Shown here: positions 39,485 to 49,740 of the stretch, in pieces
Position numbering within the stretch: position 1 is the stretch's first letter
Layout of the letters: each line of letters starts with the position of its first letter
NCBI GenBank assembly: GCA_964035575.1
Contig: OZ037872.1
Location: forward strand, 124,001 to 188,000
Source of the DNA: Rhynchopus sp. YZ270_cl-10
Lineage: Eukaryota > Euglenozoa > Diplonemea > Diplonemida > Diplonemidae
Direction of reading: 5' to 3'
Length of the DNA stretch: 64,000 nt
Program-made: the position numbers and the translations under genes
The notes under the pieces: model-generated
What the model was told of the DNA's origin: nothing
Seen by the model: the letters and a program-made list of their open reading frames with translations, nothing else
Databases searched by the model: none

Positions 39485-40186
39485 TCAGGACTTACAGAGG
39501 GAGGTGATGAGAGACGCATTCTGTGGGAAAATCGTTGTCAGGTTCGCTGCAACAGCGAGTTCAAAGTCTGCGAAGTCGAACCCAGGGGCGACTGCATTGC
39601 CCACGAGGGACCACCCTGTCTCGTTGTTGAGCGACACAGCCGCAAACCAAATGTCATTCTCCACGACAAACTGAAACTGCTGCCCCGCCTCGAGGTCTGT
39701 ACCGAGGTCCTTATACGTAAAGGTCGCAGCGGTCTCGTTGATCATGTACACACGCACCGGGTCGCCGTAGTAGAAGTTCCAGATCTCGTCGCTTTTGATC
39801 TTATGAAACGCACTCTGGTCCTCCCAGGTCAGCATGTAGTAGATCATTGTCATCACATCCCTGTTGCCTGTGAACCGAGAGGGAAGACCGATCTGCAACA
39901 GCTCTTCGTCACTCCGATATGTCTCCGCGTAGTACCCCCCCTCCGGGTGCGACAGCAGACTCAGCTGGTTCACCACTGTCGCGAGGCTCAGGGTCTCAAC
40001 TGTTGGGGAAGAGCATGCGTCCTCCCCGACCACGTACCCCACGCCAAACCCAGCACCACACCCAACCAGCACCCCAACCACACACAGTGCTACGGCCGTG
40101 ACGGTGGCGACCCCTCCTTTGCGCTGCGAGGGCGCAGTGTCGGGCGCAGTGTTTTCCTTCTGCATTTGCTCATCAGGGAAGGGCAT
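39485..40186 (-). CDS. membrane-anchored Cupin_5 (DUF985) protein
   Basis: The product is 233 residues. A single TM anchor (about 28-50, VTAVALCVVGVLVGCGAGFG) follows a polar N-terminus. The Cupin_5 domain (about 70-220) shows LSLLSHPEGGYYAETYRS, SAFHKIKSDEIWNFYYGDP, DIWFAAVSLNNETGWSLVG and VAPGFDFADFELA, all hallmark blocks of the family. The cupin fold is a metal-binding beta-barrel; the reaction catalysed by this family is not established. Most Cupin_5 proteins I know are soluble, so the anchor is unusual. N-glycosylation sites (NET, NLT, NAS) fit a lumenal or extracellular domain. Confidence 0.85.
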   Translation of the reverse strand: MPFPDEQMQKENTAPDTAPSQRKGGVATVTAVALCVVGVLVGCGAGFGVGYVVGEDACSSPTVETLSLATVVNQLSLLSHPEGGYYAETYRSDEELLQIGLPSRFTGNRDVMTMIYYMLTWEDQSAFHKIKSDEIWNFYYGDPVRVYMINETAATFTYKDLGTDLEAGQQFQFVVENDIWFAAVSLNNETGWSLVGNAVAPGFDFADFELAVAANLTTIFPQNASLITSLCKS

Positions 40187-41452
40187 TTTGTTAAGGGTGT
40201 GTATTGAGGTCTGGTCTTGACTTGAGATGATTTTTGAAGGGAACGGTAAGTGGGTAAGCAGGGAGGTAAAAGCATAGTGCCCTTATAGAGGGGTGAGGTA
40301 GGGGCTCTGATCAAGAGCACCCCAATACCTCTGTGCTGCACTGAACCCTTCGAAAGTGCACTTTCGTTGCTCATTCTAAAGAAAAAGAACGGGGGTAAAA
40401 ATAGGGAAATGGGGAGAGGCTGGGAATTTTTCTTTGGGAAGGCTCGTTTTTCCTTTTAATGTTACAAAGTAACAATAAACCATTTTTCCCGGTGACCCCC
40501 CCCTCCCCACCCCCTACACGACGGTGATGTACAGTACATTACAAGTGAAGTTACTTGTAGCGTTACAAGTAAAAAACCGTTACAAGTGAGTTACAAGTGA
40601 GTTACAAGTGGGATACATGAATTACAGGCAAAATCAGGTTGTAACTGGTGGGTTACAAGTGGGTTACAAGTGAGTTACATGTAACAAAAGTTACATGTAA
40701 CTCACTTGTAACTCCACTTGTAACACCCGTTACATCACCGTCGTGTATGTTACACGGAAAAACCGTTTTTCCGAATTTTCATTTATTGTAACAACAAGGC
40801 GCAGTGGACGTGCACATCCGAAAACACCCGCATTTGCATTTCCGGAATCCGTCCGCACTGTGGTGGGGTCAATCTGCCGAAATGGGCAAGTTCTTGTTGT
40901 TGGAAAAAGCCACTTTTTCCCGCCATTGTTACAAAAAAAAAAGTTTTTTCCCCGGATTTCGGTCGGACCCCCTCCCCCCCCTTTATTGTTACTTTGTAAC
41001 ATTAAATGGAAAAACGAGCCCTCCCTTTGTATCAATTAAAAAATTAAAAAAAGAACAGTTGGCAAAGGTGTTTCTAAAGTCTCGCGGACTTAGTCACATG
41101 GAAAGAATACTTGAATGTGGCGTTGGAGAGAACAAAGGTGTTAGCAACCTGCATAGATACGAGACACACGGGACGCAAAGACGCAAAGACAACAAGACTA
41201 CCAAACGTTTTAGAAATTGGGTTCCTTCCACTATGCTAAAATAGCTAGGGGCAAAAAAGCAAGGTGCCTTGAAATACAAAGCCCTCTTATGACATGGTGC
41301 ACTTCAAAAAAAATATGGGGTCGCTTTTGGAAAAGCGTTCCCGCGTTCCCATAAGGGGTACATTGCTATCAATTGTTGGCAACAAGGAAACCCCACCTCG
41401 CATCCTCGCATCAGACCCAAAGGGCATTCACAAAAAGGCAATTTTTTTTTTT
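40187..41452. other. intergenic region carrying an inverted-repeat element
   Basis: Upstream of the cupin gene lie two small palindromes: GCTCT..GATCA..AGAGC near 40300, and CGAAAGTGCACTTTCG at 40341-40356. The 588-bp element at 40437-41024 fills the centre. A shortened element A copy is at 41257-41300. No gene was found. Confidence 0.65.
40437..41024. mobile_element. 588-bp non-autonomous inverted-repeat (MITE-like) element, TSD CTTTG
   Basis: Terminal inverted repeats of 43 bp with two mismatches begin GGAAGGCTCGTTTTTCC on the left and GGAGGGCTCGTTTTTCC on the right (as reverse complement). Both end in AATGTTACAAAGTAACAATA. The element is flanked by the 5-bp direct repeat CTTTG (40432-40436 and 41025-41029). 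Inside, an inner palindrome (about 40517-40745) is built from GTTACAAGTGAGTTACAAGT units. A conserved motif of about 60 bp (40829-40890) is shared with the 60981-61722 element. It has no coding capacity. Confidence 0.85.
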
Positions 41453-43069
41453 TCAGTTCATCATTGAGCGGTATTTTTGCTGATCCTTCAACATTTCGAG
41501 GAAAACCGCGAAACGTTTTTTGTGTAGTGCACAACACGCTTCCTCGAGGGGGTCTACTAGAGAGGTGTGCGGTGCGAGCGCTGCCTGCGCGTCCTGGAGA
41601 GAAGGGTACACCTTTGCTGCAGCGAAGGCAGACACTGCACAGCCTAGGAGCATGGCATCACCCCCGGGGGCCACTTCTACACGCTTTCCCGACACGCTTG
41701 CGAGCGACACTGTGAACAGCGTGCTCCGCGACAGGCCACCGCATACAACGAAGGCCTCAAGGTTTCTGTACCCCCCATCCTCAAGCACCGAGGCCACATG
41801 GTTCACACCGTATGCAAGAGACACCACCGCAGCGCAATAGAGCAGTGCCAACTCCTCCACAGAGCCATCAAGAATAAGACCGCTCACCATCCCCTTTAGT
41901 GTGCTGTCCCCGATGGGAGAGCGGTTGCCAAGAAAATCCGGGAAAAGATGAATTTCTCGTGTTGTAAGGGCCTGCAGGGCTTCTTCGGGAGAACCGTACT
42001 TTGTCTCAAGAAAGTGCTGTAGTGACACCCCTTCTGTTGTAGCTTGGGTCTCTGCTGCAGGCTTCGCTGGGTGGCTGTCAACGATGAAGTCTAGCAGCGC
42101 GCCGGTCGCACTCATGCCACCTTCGTGCAGCCACATGCCTGGAACCATTGCATCCTTGTAAGGACCCCATACCCCATTTATCATATTTTTGTTTGGATGC
42201 AGAGCCATGAAGCAGGTTGACGTTCCTGCGATGATTGCCACCTTCTTTTCTCCGTGGGAACATAGCGAGAGGCCGCCTGCATGAGCGTCGATCAGCGATG
42301 CGGGGACGGAGATGGTTTCAGAGGTTAGTCCAAATGCCGCTTTAGTGGGTGCAGTGAGAGAACCACATTTGTCGCCAATCTGAGAGACAGTGGTCCCAAT
42401 GCGTGCAGTGATGTCAGAGGTAAATCCGATTTCTTTGAGATACGATTCGTCCCATCCGGTGAAGGAGTCATCGTTGACGTAGTTCCATTTGCAGACAGTT
42501 GAACACATCGAGCGGATCTCCGAGTTCGTCGCCTTCCACACCAACCAATCAGGCAGCTCAAAGATCAACCCGACAGACCCCCACCACCCTTCCGACTTAT
42601 TTTCCGCCAACCATTTCAGCTTCGGCATTTGCATTTCCGGGGAGACCGCGCCACCGACATACTGAAGAACGGGGTGTTGAGTAGCATTAATTTCTTTGGT
42701 TTGTTTGGCAGCACGGTGGTCCATCCACATGATGATATCCCATTTTGGGTCCTCATCTGACGCAACGGAGACTGTCTTGGTAACATCCTTGTGTGTAACC
42801 ACCATAGAGCAGGTCGCATCAAAGCCTATACCAACGATGTCCTCCTGCGCAACGTTGTGCTCATCACACGAGCGTCGTACCACCTCCGACACCACCTCCA
42901 CTACACCTTCCCATATGTCCACGCTGCTCTGTTCCACGTGGCCATGTGCTCCCTTGCGGATTTCGATGTCGCGTACGCTCTGTACCACAACAGAACCATC
43001 CGAAGAAACTACCCCAGCCCGAACAGACCCAGACCCAACATCAACACCGATTGAATATTTTGGAGACAT
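41453..43069 (-). CDS. FGGY-family carbohydrate kinase (pentulose kinase type)
   Basis: The product is 538 residues, full length for the family. It phosphorylates a sugar with ATP. The N-terminal phosphate motif is GVDVGSGSVRAGVVSSDG (about 7-25). GFDATCSMVV (about 82-91) is characteristic of the FGGY/YDR109C subgroup, which acts on D-ribulose. KVAIIAGTSTCFMALHP and LHEGGMSATGALLDF mark the middle of the ATPase fold. The C-terminal signature is GGLSRSTLFTVSLASVSGKR. There is no signal peptide, so it is probably cytosolic. No introns are seen. Confidence 0.92.
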   Translation of the reverse strand: MSPKYSIGVDVGSGSVRAGVVSSDGSVVVQSVRDIEIRKGAHGHVEQSSVDIWEGVVEVVSEVVRRSCDEHNVAQEDIVGIGFDATCSMVVTHKDVTKTVSVASDEDPKWDIIMWMDHRAAKQTKEINATQHPVLQYVGGAVSPEMQMPKLKWLAENKSEGWWGSVGLIFELPDWLVWKATNSEIRSMCSTVCKWNYVNDDSFTGWDESYLKEIGFTSDITARIGTTVSQIGDKCGSLTAPTKAAFGLTSETISVPASLIDAHAGGLSLCSHGEKKVAIIAGTSTCFMALHPNKNMINGVWGPYKDAMVPGMWLHEGGMSATGALLDFIVDSHPAKPAAETQATTEGVSLQHFLETKYGSPEEALQALTTREIHLFPDFLGNRSPIGDSTLKGMVSGLILDGSVEELALLYCAAVVSLAYGVNHVASVLEDGGYRNLEAFVVCGGLSRSTLFTVSLASVSGKRVEVAPGGDAMLLGCAVSAFAAAKVYPSLQDAQAALAPHTSLVDPLEEACCALHKKRFAVFLEMLKDQQKYRSMMN

Positions 43070-43397
43070 TTGCTTTTTTTTTTCTCTGAATTTTTTTTTG
43101 AGGGGAGAGAGGGATTTGGTTTAGAGAAAAAAAAGAGGTAAAACACCTCAATCGGATGAAGCCGACTGCAGGGGTTTCGGGGAGGGGGGCATATTTTGAA
43201 AGAGAAAGAAATCATTGGATGAGAGACACTCTACAAAAATGCAAGCAGTTAACAGAGATTGTTGAAAGCGCTAACACATCAGCGTTTGTCGGACAGCAGG
43301 TATCTTGGTATACGTTTTCCCCCCCTCTCCTTCCCAACATCTTCTCGGTGAAGTGACAATGTGTCCTTCAAGAAAGATCGGATTTTTTCTCCCTATT
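43070..43397. other. short intergenic region
   Basis: This is A-rich DNA between the FGGY kinase start and the 3' end of the next gene. No feature was found. Confidence 0.6.
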
Positions 43398-43946
43398 TCA
43401 CTCCAATTTGACGTCGGGCTTCTTATACGTCACCGCAAACCACACAAGACCGGTCAAGAGTAGGGGATATGAAAAGGCAAACTTTGTGACAGTGGCAGCC
43501 ATGATCGCTTCTGCGGGTGGCGTCGGGCCGCCTTCATGGTAGGAAATGAGGGCACGCACGACAAGCACATTTTCGACAACATCTGCAATCATGGGAATGA
43601 CAGCTGCGTGGGCAAGCCTGCGAGCGACCTCCCTCTTCGTCCCAACATGACGTCCCGCCACGCGAAGCAGCAGCGCAGCCAGCAACGGGAAGAAGGTGAA
43701 CAAAATCACCGTATCCACCACACACGTGGCCACGATATGCACCTTCCTCCCCTCTTCCCCCATTGCCCCCAGCCACTGCTGCAGCGTCTCGCCGTCGTAA
43801 GGCATGGGTGCGATGTCCACTAACCCTATGCTCCCCGTCTTGCCCCTAATGCTTGTATCAGCCACATTCGAGCACGCAAATGCAAGCACAGCGAGCAGAC
43901 CAAATACCGATACATATGACGCAATAGCAGCCTCGAAGCTGTTCAT
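43398..43946 (-). CDS. small four-TM membrane protein, unknown family
   Basis: The product is 182 residues from MNSFEAAIASYVSVFG. Hydrophobic helices lie at about 8-28, 78-100, 115-132 and 150-172. A conserved-looking lumenal loop, MPYDGETLQQWLGAMGEEG, lies after the first helix. The frame is open to 44093 but the extra residues cross element A, so 43946 is preferred. I do not recognise the family. Confidence 0.7.
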   Translation of the reverse strand: MNSFEAAIASYVSVFGLLAVLAFACSNVADTSIRGKTGSIGLVDIAPMPYDGETLQQWLGAMGEEGRKVHIVATCVVDTVILFTFFPLLAALLLRVAGRHVGTKREVARRLAHAAVIPMIADVVENVLVVRALISYHEGGPTPPAEAIMAATVTKFAFSYPLLLTGLVWFAVTYKKPDVKLE

Positions 43947-44746
43947 CTTTGCAAAATGGGGTTTTCTTCTGTGGGGAAAAAAAATAAAGGTTGTATTGAA
44001 ATAACTCAACAGCGCTCTCGGTGTACTTTGGTATATGGTGCGTGTGGAGGTTTGTTGAAAAGAAGACCCCGCTTTTGTTTTTTGCTTTCTCACTGTTTAT
44101 CTTCTCAGTTATTACACACTAAACTCGCACCGTCTCCCCCACCCAATTCCCCCCCCTCCCAGTTTATGTTAAGGGTTCGTTCATCCCTTTTTGTCAAAAT
44201 TTTTTTCAAAGTGAAGTTGACAGTGCAAACACCTTTGCGGGGGCCGGCACTGTTCAGCGCTTTTTTTGGTGACGGCGACTTGATTTAAAACTTCAAAGAG
44301 AAAAAAAAATGCGGTTTGAAAAAACAAAAATACAAAACAACGGTAAAAGAATAGCCCTAGAGAGAGAAAGAGTCATGTACCTGAGGTTATTTTCCGCAAA
44401 AATAACAAAAAAAAAAGGGGGGGAGTAAACTTCTTAACAGCGTGTACCCCACACGAATTCAGTTTTCAAAGAAAAAAGACATAAACATACTGTGCGATGG
44501 AAACCGCAGGTTTTCTATAAATGTTTTACTTTTTTTTCGTTCTTGCTTTTTTTGACAAAAGTTTTATTTCAGGCAAAAAAAAAAACCTCCCCAAAAAAAA
44601 CTCCACACTGCGACTGGGCAGGGGATAGTTTCCCCTCTCAGGGGCACAGCCCGCACCCCCCAAGGTGTGGCAGAGCCTCGCGACTCTGGGCTGGCATGGT
44701 GCGAGGTGCCAGGATTTTTTTCTTCAAAAAATATCAAAATACTCCC
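43947..44746. other. intergenic region
   Basis: Besides the element A copy, this region holds A/T homopolymers and a GC-rich patch near 44610-44710 that shows no gene. Confidence 0.6.
44010..44047 (-). promoter_or_regulatory. upstream element A, short copy
   Basis: The plus strand reads ACAGCGCTCTCGGTGTACTT then TGGTATATGG. It aligns with the CCCTCTCGTG..GTGTACCTTGGTACAATG core of the other copies. It ends 63 nt before the ATG of the gene at 43946. Confidence 0.4.
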
Positions 44747-47424
44747 TCATATTGCTGGGTCTGTGGATTCTGGGAGGAGGTTGTACTTTTGGAGCGATCC
44801 TTGCATAGCATCGGCGAACTCTTGGTCTTGCAACTGTAGCGAAAAATGGTACAAAAAAAAAAAAAATACAAAACTTGAATGATGTTACATACCTGCTTGC
44901 AGTAGAGCAGCAGATTGTTCCTGATTTGTTTGTTCTGCAGCTCCTCCTCAGACACTTCCACGTCGTGCACCGCATCTTCGTTGGTCTTGCTCAGCTCACG
45001 TTTCGCTTTTCTTGCCTGCGTTTCGATGCGTGCGGTCGACTCTCTGCAGTCATCTGCCTCTTTCTCAACGTTGTCGAGCGTTTCTTTGATGACATGCAGG
45101 TCAGAGGAGAACGTTTCGCGTGTATGTTGATGGTCGTTGAGTTCCTGCATCTTGGACATCTCTGTTTTAAGGAAGTCTTTCATATCGTCGGAACGGCGGT
45201 TCACCAATGCCTGGATCTCTCGCATCTTCTGCTCCAGGGCACGTCGTGTCTCGCTCTCGGAGTCGCCGTCGCCGGCACGCTTGAACTGCGTTTTGTACTG
45301 CACATTACAGCCCTTCAACACTGCAATGGTTTTGTCCATCTTGCGTGCCTCCTTCTCAACACGCTTGATCTCTGAGTCCAATGAGTCTCCTTTGGACTGA
45401 AGCACTTCACGCTCCTTGGCAGTCTTCACAATGCTTTGGGCGTGTGTCATTTCGCCGTCGGGGTTTTCATCGTCTTTGGAGATCCTGCTGACCAACACTT
45501 GAAAGCGGTTTCTCAGATGGTTAACCTTGGTCTGACGTTCGCGGAGCTCGATGGCAAGCTGTCTGCGTTCCTCCTCTGACGTCTTGACCTCCATCCCGAG
45601 AACCTCCTTGTGGACGCGGATCTCGGTCTCACGCTCTTCAATGGTGACTTCGAGCTGGGATTTGCGGTTCTCCAGACCAAGCAGCTCGCCGCCACGCTGC
45701 TTGACAAGCTGGCGGAGGCGGTTGACCTGCAGCTGCAGCACATCGCTTTGCACCATGAGCGACTCCTTCTGTTTGAGCAGCGAGGAGTACTCATGCTGGC
45801 AAGACTCGTTTTCTAAGGTGAGCTCGAGGATGCTTTCTGTGACACACTTCTGCTGCTTCTCTTTGTTCGCGAGGTCCACCTTAGACTGGCGCACATCATC
45901 CGTGACGCGCTTGACCTGCAGGTCCAGAACTTTATGCTGTTTGAGCAGGTCATCGAACATAGTCTGCAGCATAGCAATCTTCTCCTTCAGCTCACGTCTC
46001 TCCTCCTCCGTACGCTCGCCCTTAGCGCGGTTCACCTTGCGCTCCATTTGCTGTACCTGGAACTCTACGTTGTACAGAAGTTCCTGTTGTTTGAAGGACT
46101 CTTGGTCCAGCTGGTTGATGTTGGCAAGCATGTTTTTGTTCTGCGCCTGTGCACCGCTGATCTCTGCCAGCGCGTTGGCCTGCCCCTTGCGGACTGTGAA
46201 GAGCTCCTGGCTCTTCTGGTACTGTTCGTCCTTGAGCTGGTGCATCTCCTGGTCAAGCTGTTTGAGGCTCAGGTCGGTTCTCTGCAGGAGGTCGTGTACG
46301 AGTTTGTTCTGTCCCTCAAGGTTCTTGGCCTGCTCGTTTTCGTCGTGCAGTGCGGCGAGCGTCTTCTCCTGGTTCTTGATGAGATTCTCAAATTCGGACA
46401 CCCGTTTGACGTGGAGCGCGCTTTGTGTCTTCTTCGCGTTCTTCTTGTTGTTGAGATCTGCAAGGGCCTTGTCCAAAGTGTTCTTGACGACTTCAAGCTC
46501 GTCGTCCAGCTCGGCCAGGTGCTGGCAGATGTGCAAATGGTCTGCACGGTACTTTGACACGACGCGCTCCTCCTGGCTGATCTTGGAGTCCAGCTCTTTG
46601 TTGTTCTGCTGCTCGACGGAAAGGAACTGCGAGCGGTCGCGGAGCTGCTCGGTCCTCTTTGCAAGCCACTGCTTGCCTTCTGCGAAGCTTTCGCGTGCCG
46701 CCTGGATGACCTCGTCACGTTTGTGCATTGCGTGCACAGCGTCCTCCCACTGCTCAATCAGGTCCTGTCTCTCTTTGTGCAGCTTCCTGAAGTCCTCTGC
46801 CGTCTTGTCGAGCTCAATCTGCGCTGCCTGCGTCTCTGTGATCTCGTCCTCTACCTGCTTCTTCTTCTCTTGCACTGCGCGACTGATCTTTTCAATCTGG
46901 AGGTTCAACTCTTTGACCTTTGAAGAATCCTCTTTGGAGTAGCGTTCTAAGGCCACTGTGTCGTCTTCCTTCTGCTTGCGTGCGAGGTCCCATTGCTCGA
47001 GCTCTTCCTGTTGAAAGCTCATTGATGCTTTGAATTCATCCATCTTCATGTTGCCGTGGAAGATAGCGTTTTGGATTGAGTCGACCTTTTCGCGGATGTC
47101 GCTTTGTTCGTGGTGGAAGCGTTTCATTTCTTGCTTGACGCGCCCCATTTCACGGTCCGCGATTTGCGCCATGTGATCCTCAGTTTCGATCTCCCTGCGT
47201 TTCGCGTCGTACAGAATCTGTGTGTTGCTCACCTCCTGCTTGACGTTTTTCATGTGGTCCGTCATCTCCCCCATCTTCTCGCGCACATCGTCCACTTCAC
47301 GTGAACGGCCTTCAATCTCTCCTTCGTAGGCACGCATCTGATTAGTCAGCTCTACGTTGACCTGGTTCAACAAGTGTGGTGGCAACGCATCGGCACCATC
47401 CTTCACATCAGGTATGTCGTCCAT
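44747..47424 (-). CDS. CCDC39: CCDC39 (FAP59) axonemal ruler protein, 2 exons
   Basis: The product is 872 residues, almost entirely coiled coil. CCDC39 with CCDC40 sets the 96-nm repeat of motile cilia and docks inner dynein arms. The family is recognised from NVKQEVSNTQILYDAKRREI, ELDKTAEDFRKLHKERQDLI, EQWEDAVHAMHKRD and SFKQQELLYNVEFQVQQMER, which align with animal CCDC39 blocks in order. Exon 1 is 47424-44893 and exon 2 is 44833-44747, separated by a 59-nt GTATGT...CTACAG intron. The join gives KQLQDQEFADAMQGSLQKYN and a stop at 44747-44749. Without splicing the frame would run into low-complexity residues. Upstream in-frame codons to 47583 lie in element A and are not counted. Confidence 0.95.
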
Positions 47425-47496
47425 TGTGTTGTGCTTCCTCCCCTCAAGGGAAGTGGGAGGACGAAAGGCTGATGGGGGGAGAGGAGTAGGGGGAGA

Positions 47497-47630
47497 AAGT
47501 TGAATTGAAATGCAAAAGCCTTCTCGTGAACAGTGTACCTTTGGTACAATGATCGGCTGGACCGGGTGTGGACACCCAACCACCCAACCATGCAGTCCTA
47601 TAATCCATTTCGTGGTTTACATCTGGTATG
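47497..47630 (-). promoter_or_regulatory. upstream element A, long copy at CCDC39
   Basis: It ends 73 nt before the CCDC39 ATG. The plus strand carries GTTGAATTGAAATGCAAAAG, CTTCTCGTGAACAGTGTACC, TTGGTACAATG, GTGTGGACACCCAACC and a distal block, ATTTCGTGGTTTACATCT. The distal block is also present in the 58001-58122 copy. Confidence 0.5.
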
Positions 47631-47879
47631 TACTCCTCCCGCTTCCACTCATCAGCTGAATCGGAAGAGGTTCTCACACCCCGTTACCTCTCAGACACAA
47701 CACACTGAAACAGTGTCAAGGTTATTGCGGGTTTCCCGGTTTGCGAAATACAGGAAGCTCATGATTTTTACTTCCTCAAGGGAGCAAAGACACCCGTTGG
47801 TAGGTATGGTCCCCCTCCATATTTCCTCCCTCGCCCCACTCTGTGCTTTTTACGTTCTTATAAACAGCACGGGAAGATG

Positions 47880-48563
47880 AGGGGGTGAAGGAGGACACGA
47901 AGAAGAAGACAGAGACTCCATCTGAACAACAGGGACCTACGCGAGAAGGCAGATTACAGTGCTTCCGCTGAAGCTGAGGAATCGATCGAGAACTACCTCA
48001 GTAAGTTCGACCCCACCTGCGCATCCACAAAAGAAGATATTTTGGGCAACAACACCTTCGTGGTGGAACAACCATGTGTTCGTGTCGAGTTACGTCCTAC
48101 AGTTCAAGAAGTGCACCAATCTGGAATGCTGTCCTCCCTTCAACGTGCCTGCCCTTCAAGTGGCCGTCTCCTGTGCCGGTGCCCGACCGCCCCGGTCAGT
48201 ACGTGAAGTACGCCGAGGTAGAGACAGTGGGGAAGTACTGGGAAGACACTCACAGACCAGAGCGACCACAAAAATGGGCAAAGAGAAAGAAGAATGCGAA
48301 TTTATGAAGGCTGCGAACGTTTGTAGCACCAGACTGGCTCGGTGTGGCCTCTGTACGATGCCTCGCGCAGTCTTCTTGAAAAGCAAAAAAGCTGTCGAAG
48401 AAGGAGATGGACAGCATTTGACGACGAATTGCAGGAGTTCAACTACTTCTGCGGGACAGTGTTCCCTTCAGGCACACACGGGGATCATTTGCAAACACTG
48501 GAAAATGGCAGGGTAAAAGAAGAGGTTGACTTGAAATACCTTTTTTGTAGTGAATCAGCCTAA
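47880..48563 (+). pseudogene. gene-like remnant, frames disrupted
   Basis: Plus-strand frames here have coding-like patches. One is FKWPSPVPVPDRPGQYVKYA then EVETVGKYWEDTHRPERPQK (within 48074-48307). Another is WTAFDDELQEFNYFCGTVFP (within 48342-48563). KKCTNLECCPPF lies just before. No single frame covers the region and I recognise no family, so it is a decayed gene or element of unknown origin. Confidence 0.35.
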
Positions 48564-49439
48564 ACAAGTGGGGGTACCTAAGTAAGGTTTCTACGCAATG
48601 TGTGGCTGAAGTTATTGGTTTTGCAAAAACCTGGTGCACTCCAGAGAGAAAGAAAAGAAATAAAAAAAAGCTGAGGATTATGCCATTGCACTGACATCTA
48701 TCATGCAGGCTGTAACAAATCTTCAACATAATTGAACGCAGATCTTGTTAGAAAGAAGAAAAAATCAGAGCAAACTAGAAAAGATATGCACTAGTGTGCG
48801 CATAAGTCTGGAAAAGGGGGGGAAATGGGGGTATCTAAAGAAAGACAACCGAAGCACAGAAGTGTAGGGCGGGTCCAAGCAAAGTGGTTCCGGGACCCCA
48901 TAAGAAAACGTGATGAATCTCGTGCACACACATCTTGTCAAAATAAAATGACATTGTGTGCCCAAAAAAAAACTTAGGGAAAATGATCTGTTCCAAGGAG
49001 GGGAAAAAAAAAACACGGCAGAATTTATAGAAAAAAATCAGCCTTGTGGCTCAATTTTGCTTTTCTATAGTAGCCGAGCAGGGGGATTTTTTTTTCACAA
49101 TTCAAGGGAAAGTTGTAGGGGGGAAATCCCTTCTTCTGCACGCAAAAAATGTTGACTTGAAAATACAAAGCCCTCTTCGTGACAGTGTACCTAAAATACA
49201 TTCAACCTCTATGTTACTTTTACCGTCTACCTAATAATGAAGATAATATAAAACAGCAACCCCCCCTCCCTCCACCCTAGTGGTTGACTGTATTGTTGAT
49301 AATTGCCCATGATACATGATACACATCACAATACAGCTGACACCCTACTCCCTCTATCCCCCCAAAATCTATCAACACAAAATAGTGTTATTCTCTTGTT
49401 GCCTCAACGTATTATCCCCACGAGAGGATATGCTTAAAA

Positions 49440-49592
49440 AAGATCGGGTTGTGTTGTTAACTGAAGTACGGTTGTTGTGGTTAATTGAGTACTCAAAGAA
49501 ACAAGCGAGCTTCTGTCTTTTTCCGTTTTGTTTGCCCGCATCGCTCCAATATTTTTAGAATTGACAACAAGTTGTTTTATCAAAAAAAAAAA
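49440..49592. repeat. dispersed repeat C, copy 1 (partner about 58896-59107)
   Basis: Shared stretches include ACTGAAGTACGGTTGTTGTG, GGTTAATTGAGTACTCAAAG and AGAATTGACAACAAGTTGTT. They are in the same order and orientation, with small indels. This copy abuts an element A copy. The partner is followed by GAGGTTGAACC. Confidence 0.85.
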
Positions 49593-49640
49593 AAGTTGAC
49601 TTGAAATACAAAGCCTTACAGTGTACCTTGGTACTGTACC
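49592..49640 (-). promoter_or_regulatory. element A, orphan copies at 49152-49200 and 49592-49640
   Basis: Both copies carry GTTGACTTGAAA(A)TACAAAGCC and CAGTGTACC in the gene-sense orientation used elsewhere, but no gene start follows within 300 bp. These orphan copies argue that element A can spread as a repeat or mark transcripts I cannot see. Confidence 0.4.
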
Positions 49641-49740
49641 GGGGTTAAAAAAGAAAATGACACCTGAGCGATACAGTGGCCTCTCTCAGATTGCTCCAAT
49701 CACCATAATCATTTTGTTTTCACCTCTAAAACGCAAAATA

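Larger units (their letters stand above)
47631..49740. other. intergenic region with repeats
   Basis: Contents are the decayed remnant at 47880-48563, element A copies at 49152-49200 and 49592-49640, and one half of a dispersed repeat pair (49440-49590, partner 58896-59107). The rest is AT-rich. Confidence 0.65.

Noticed and set aside
44747-44892. Unspliced C-terminus of CCDC39
   Set aside because: The read-through is Phe-rich junk. Splicing a GTATGT...CTACAG intron restores a coiled-coil-compatible end.
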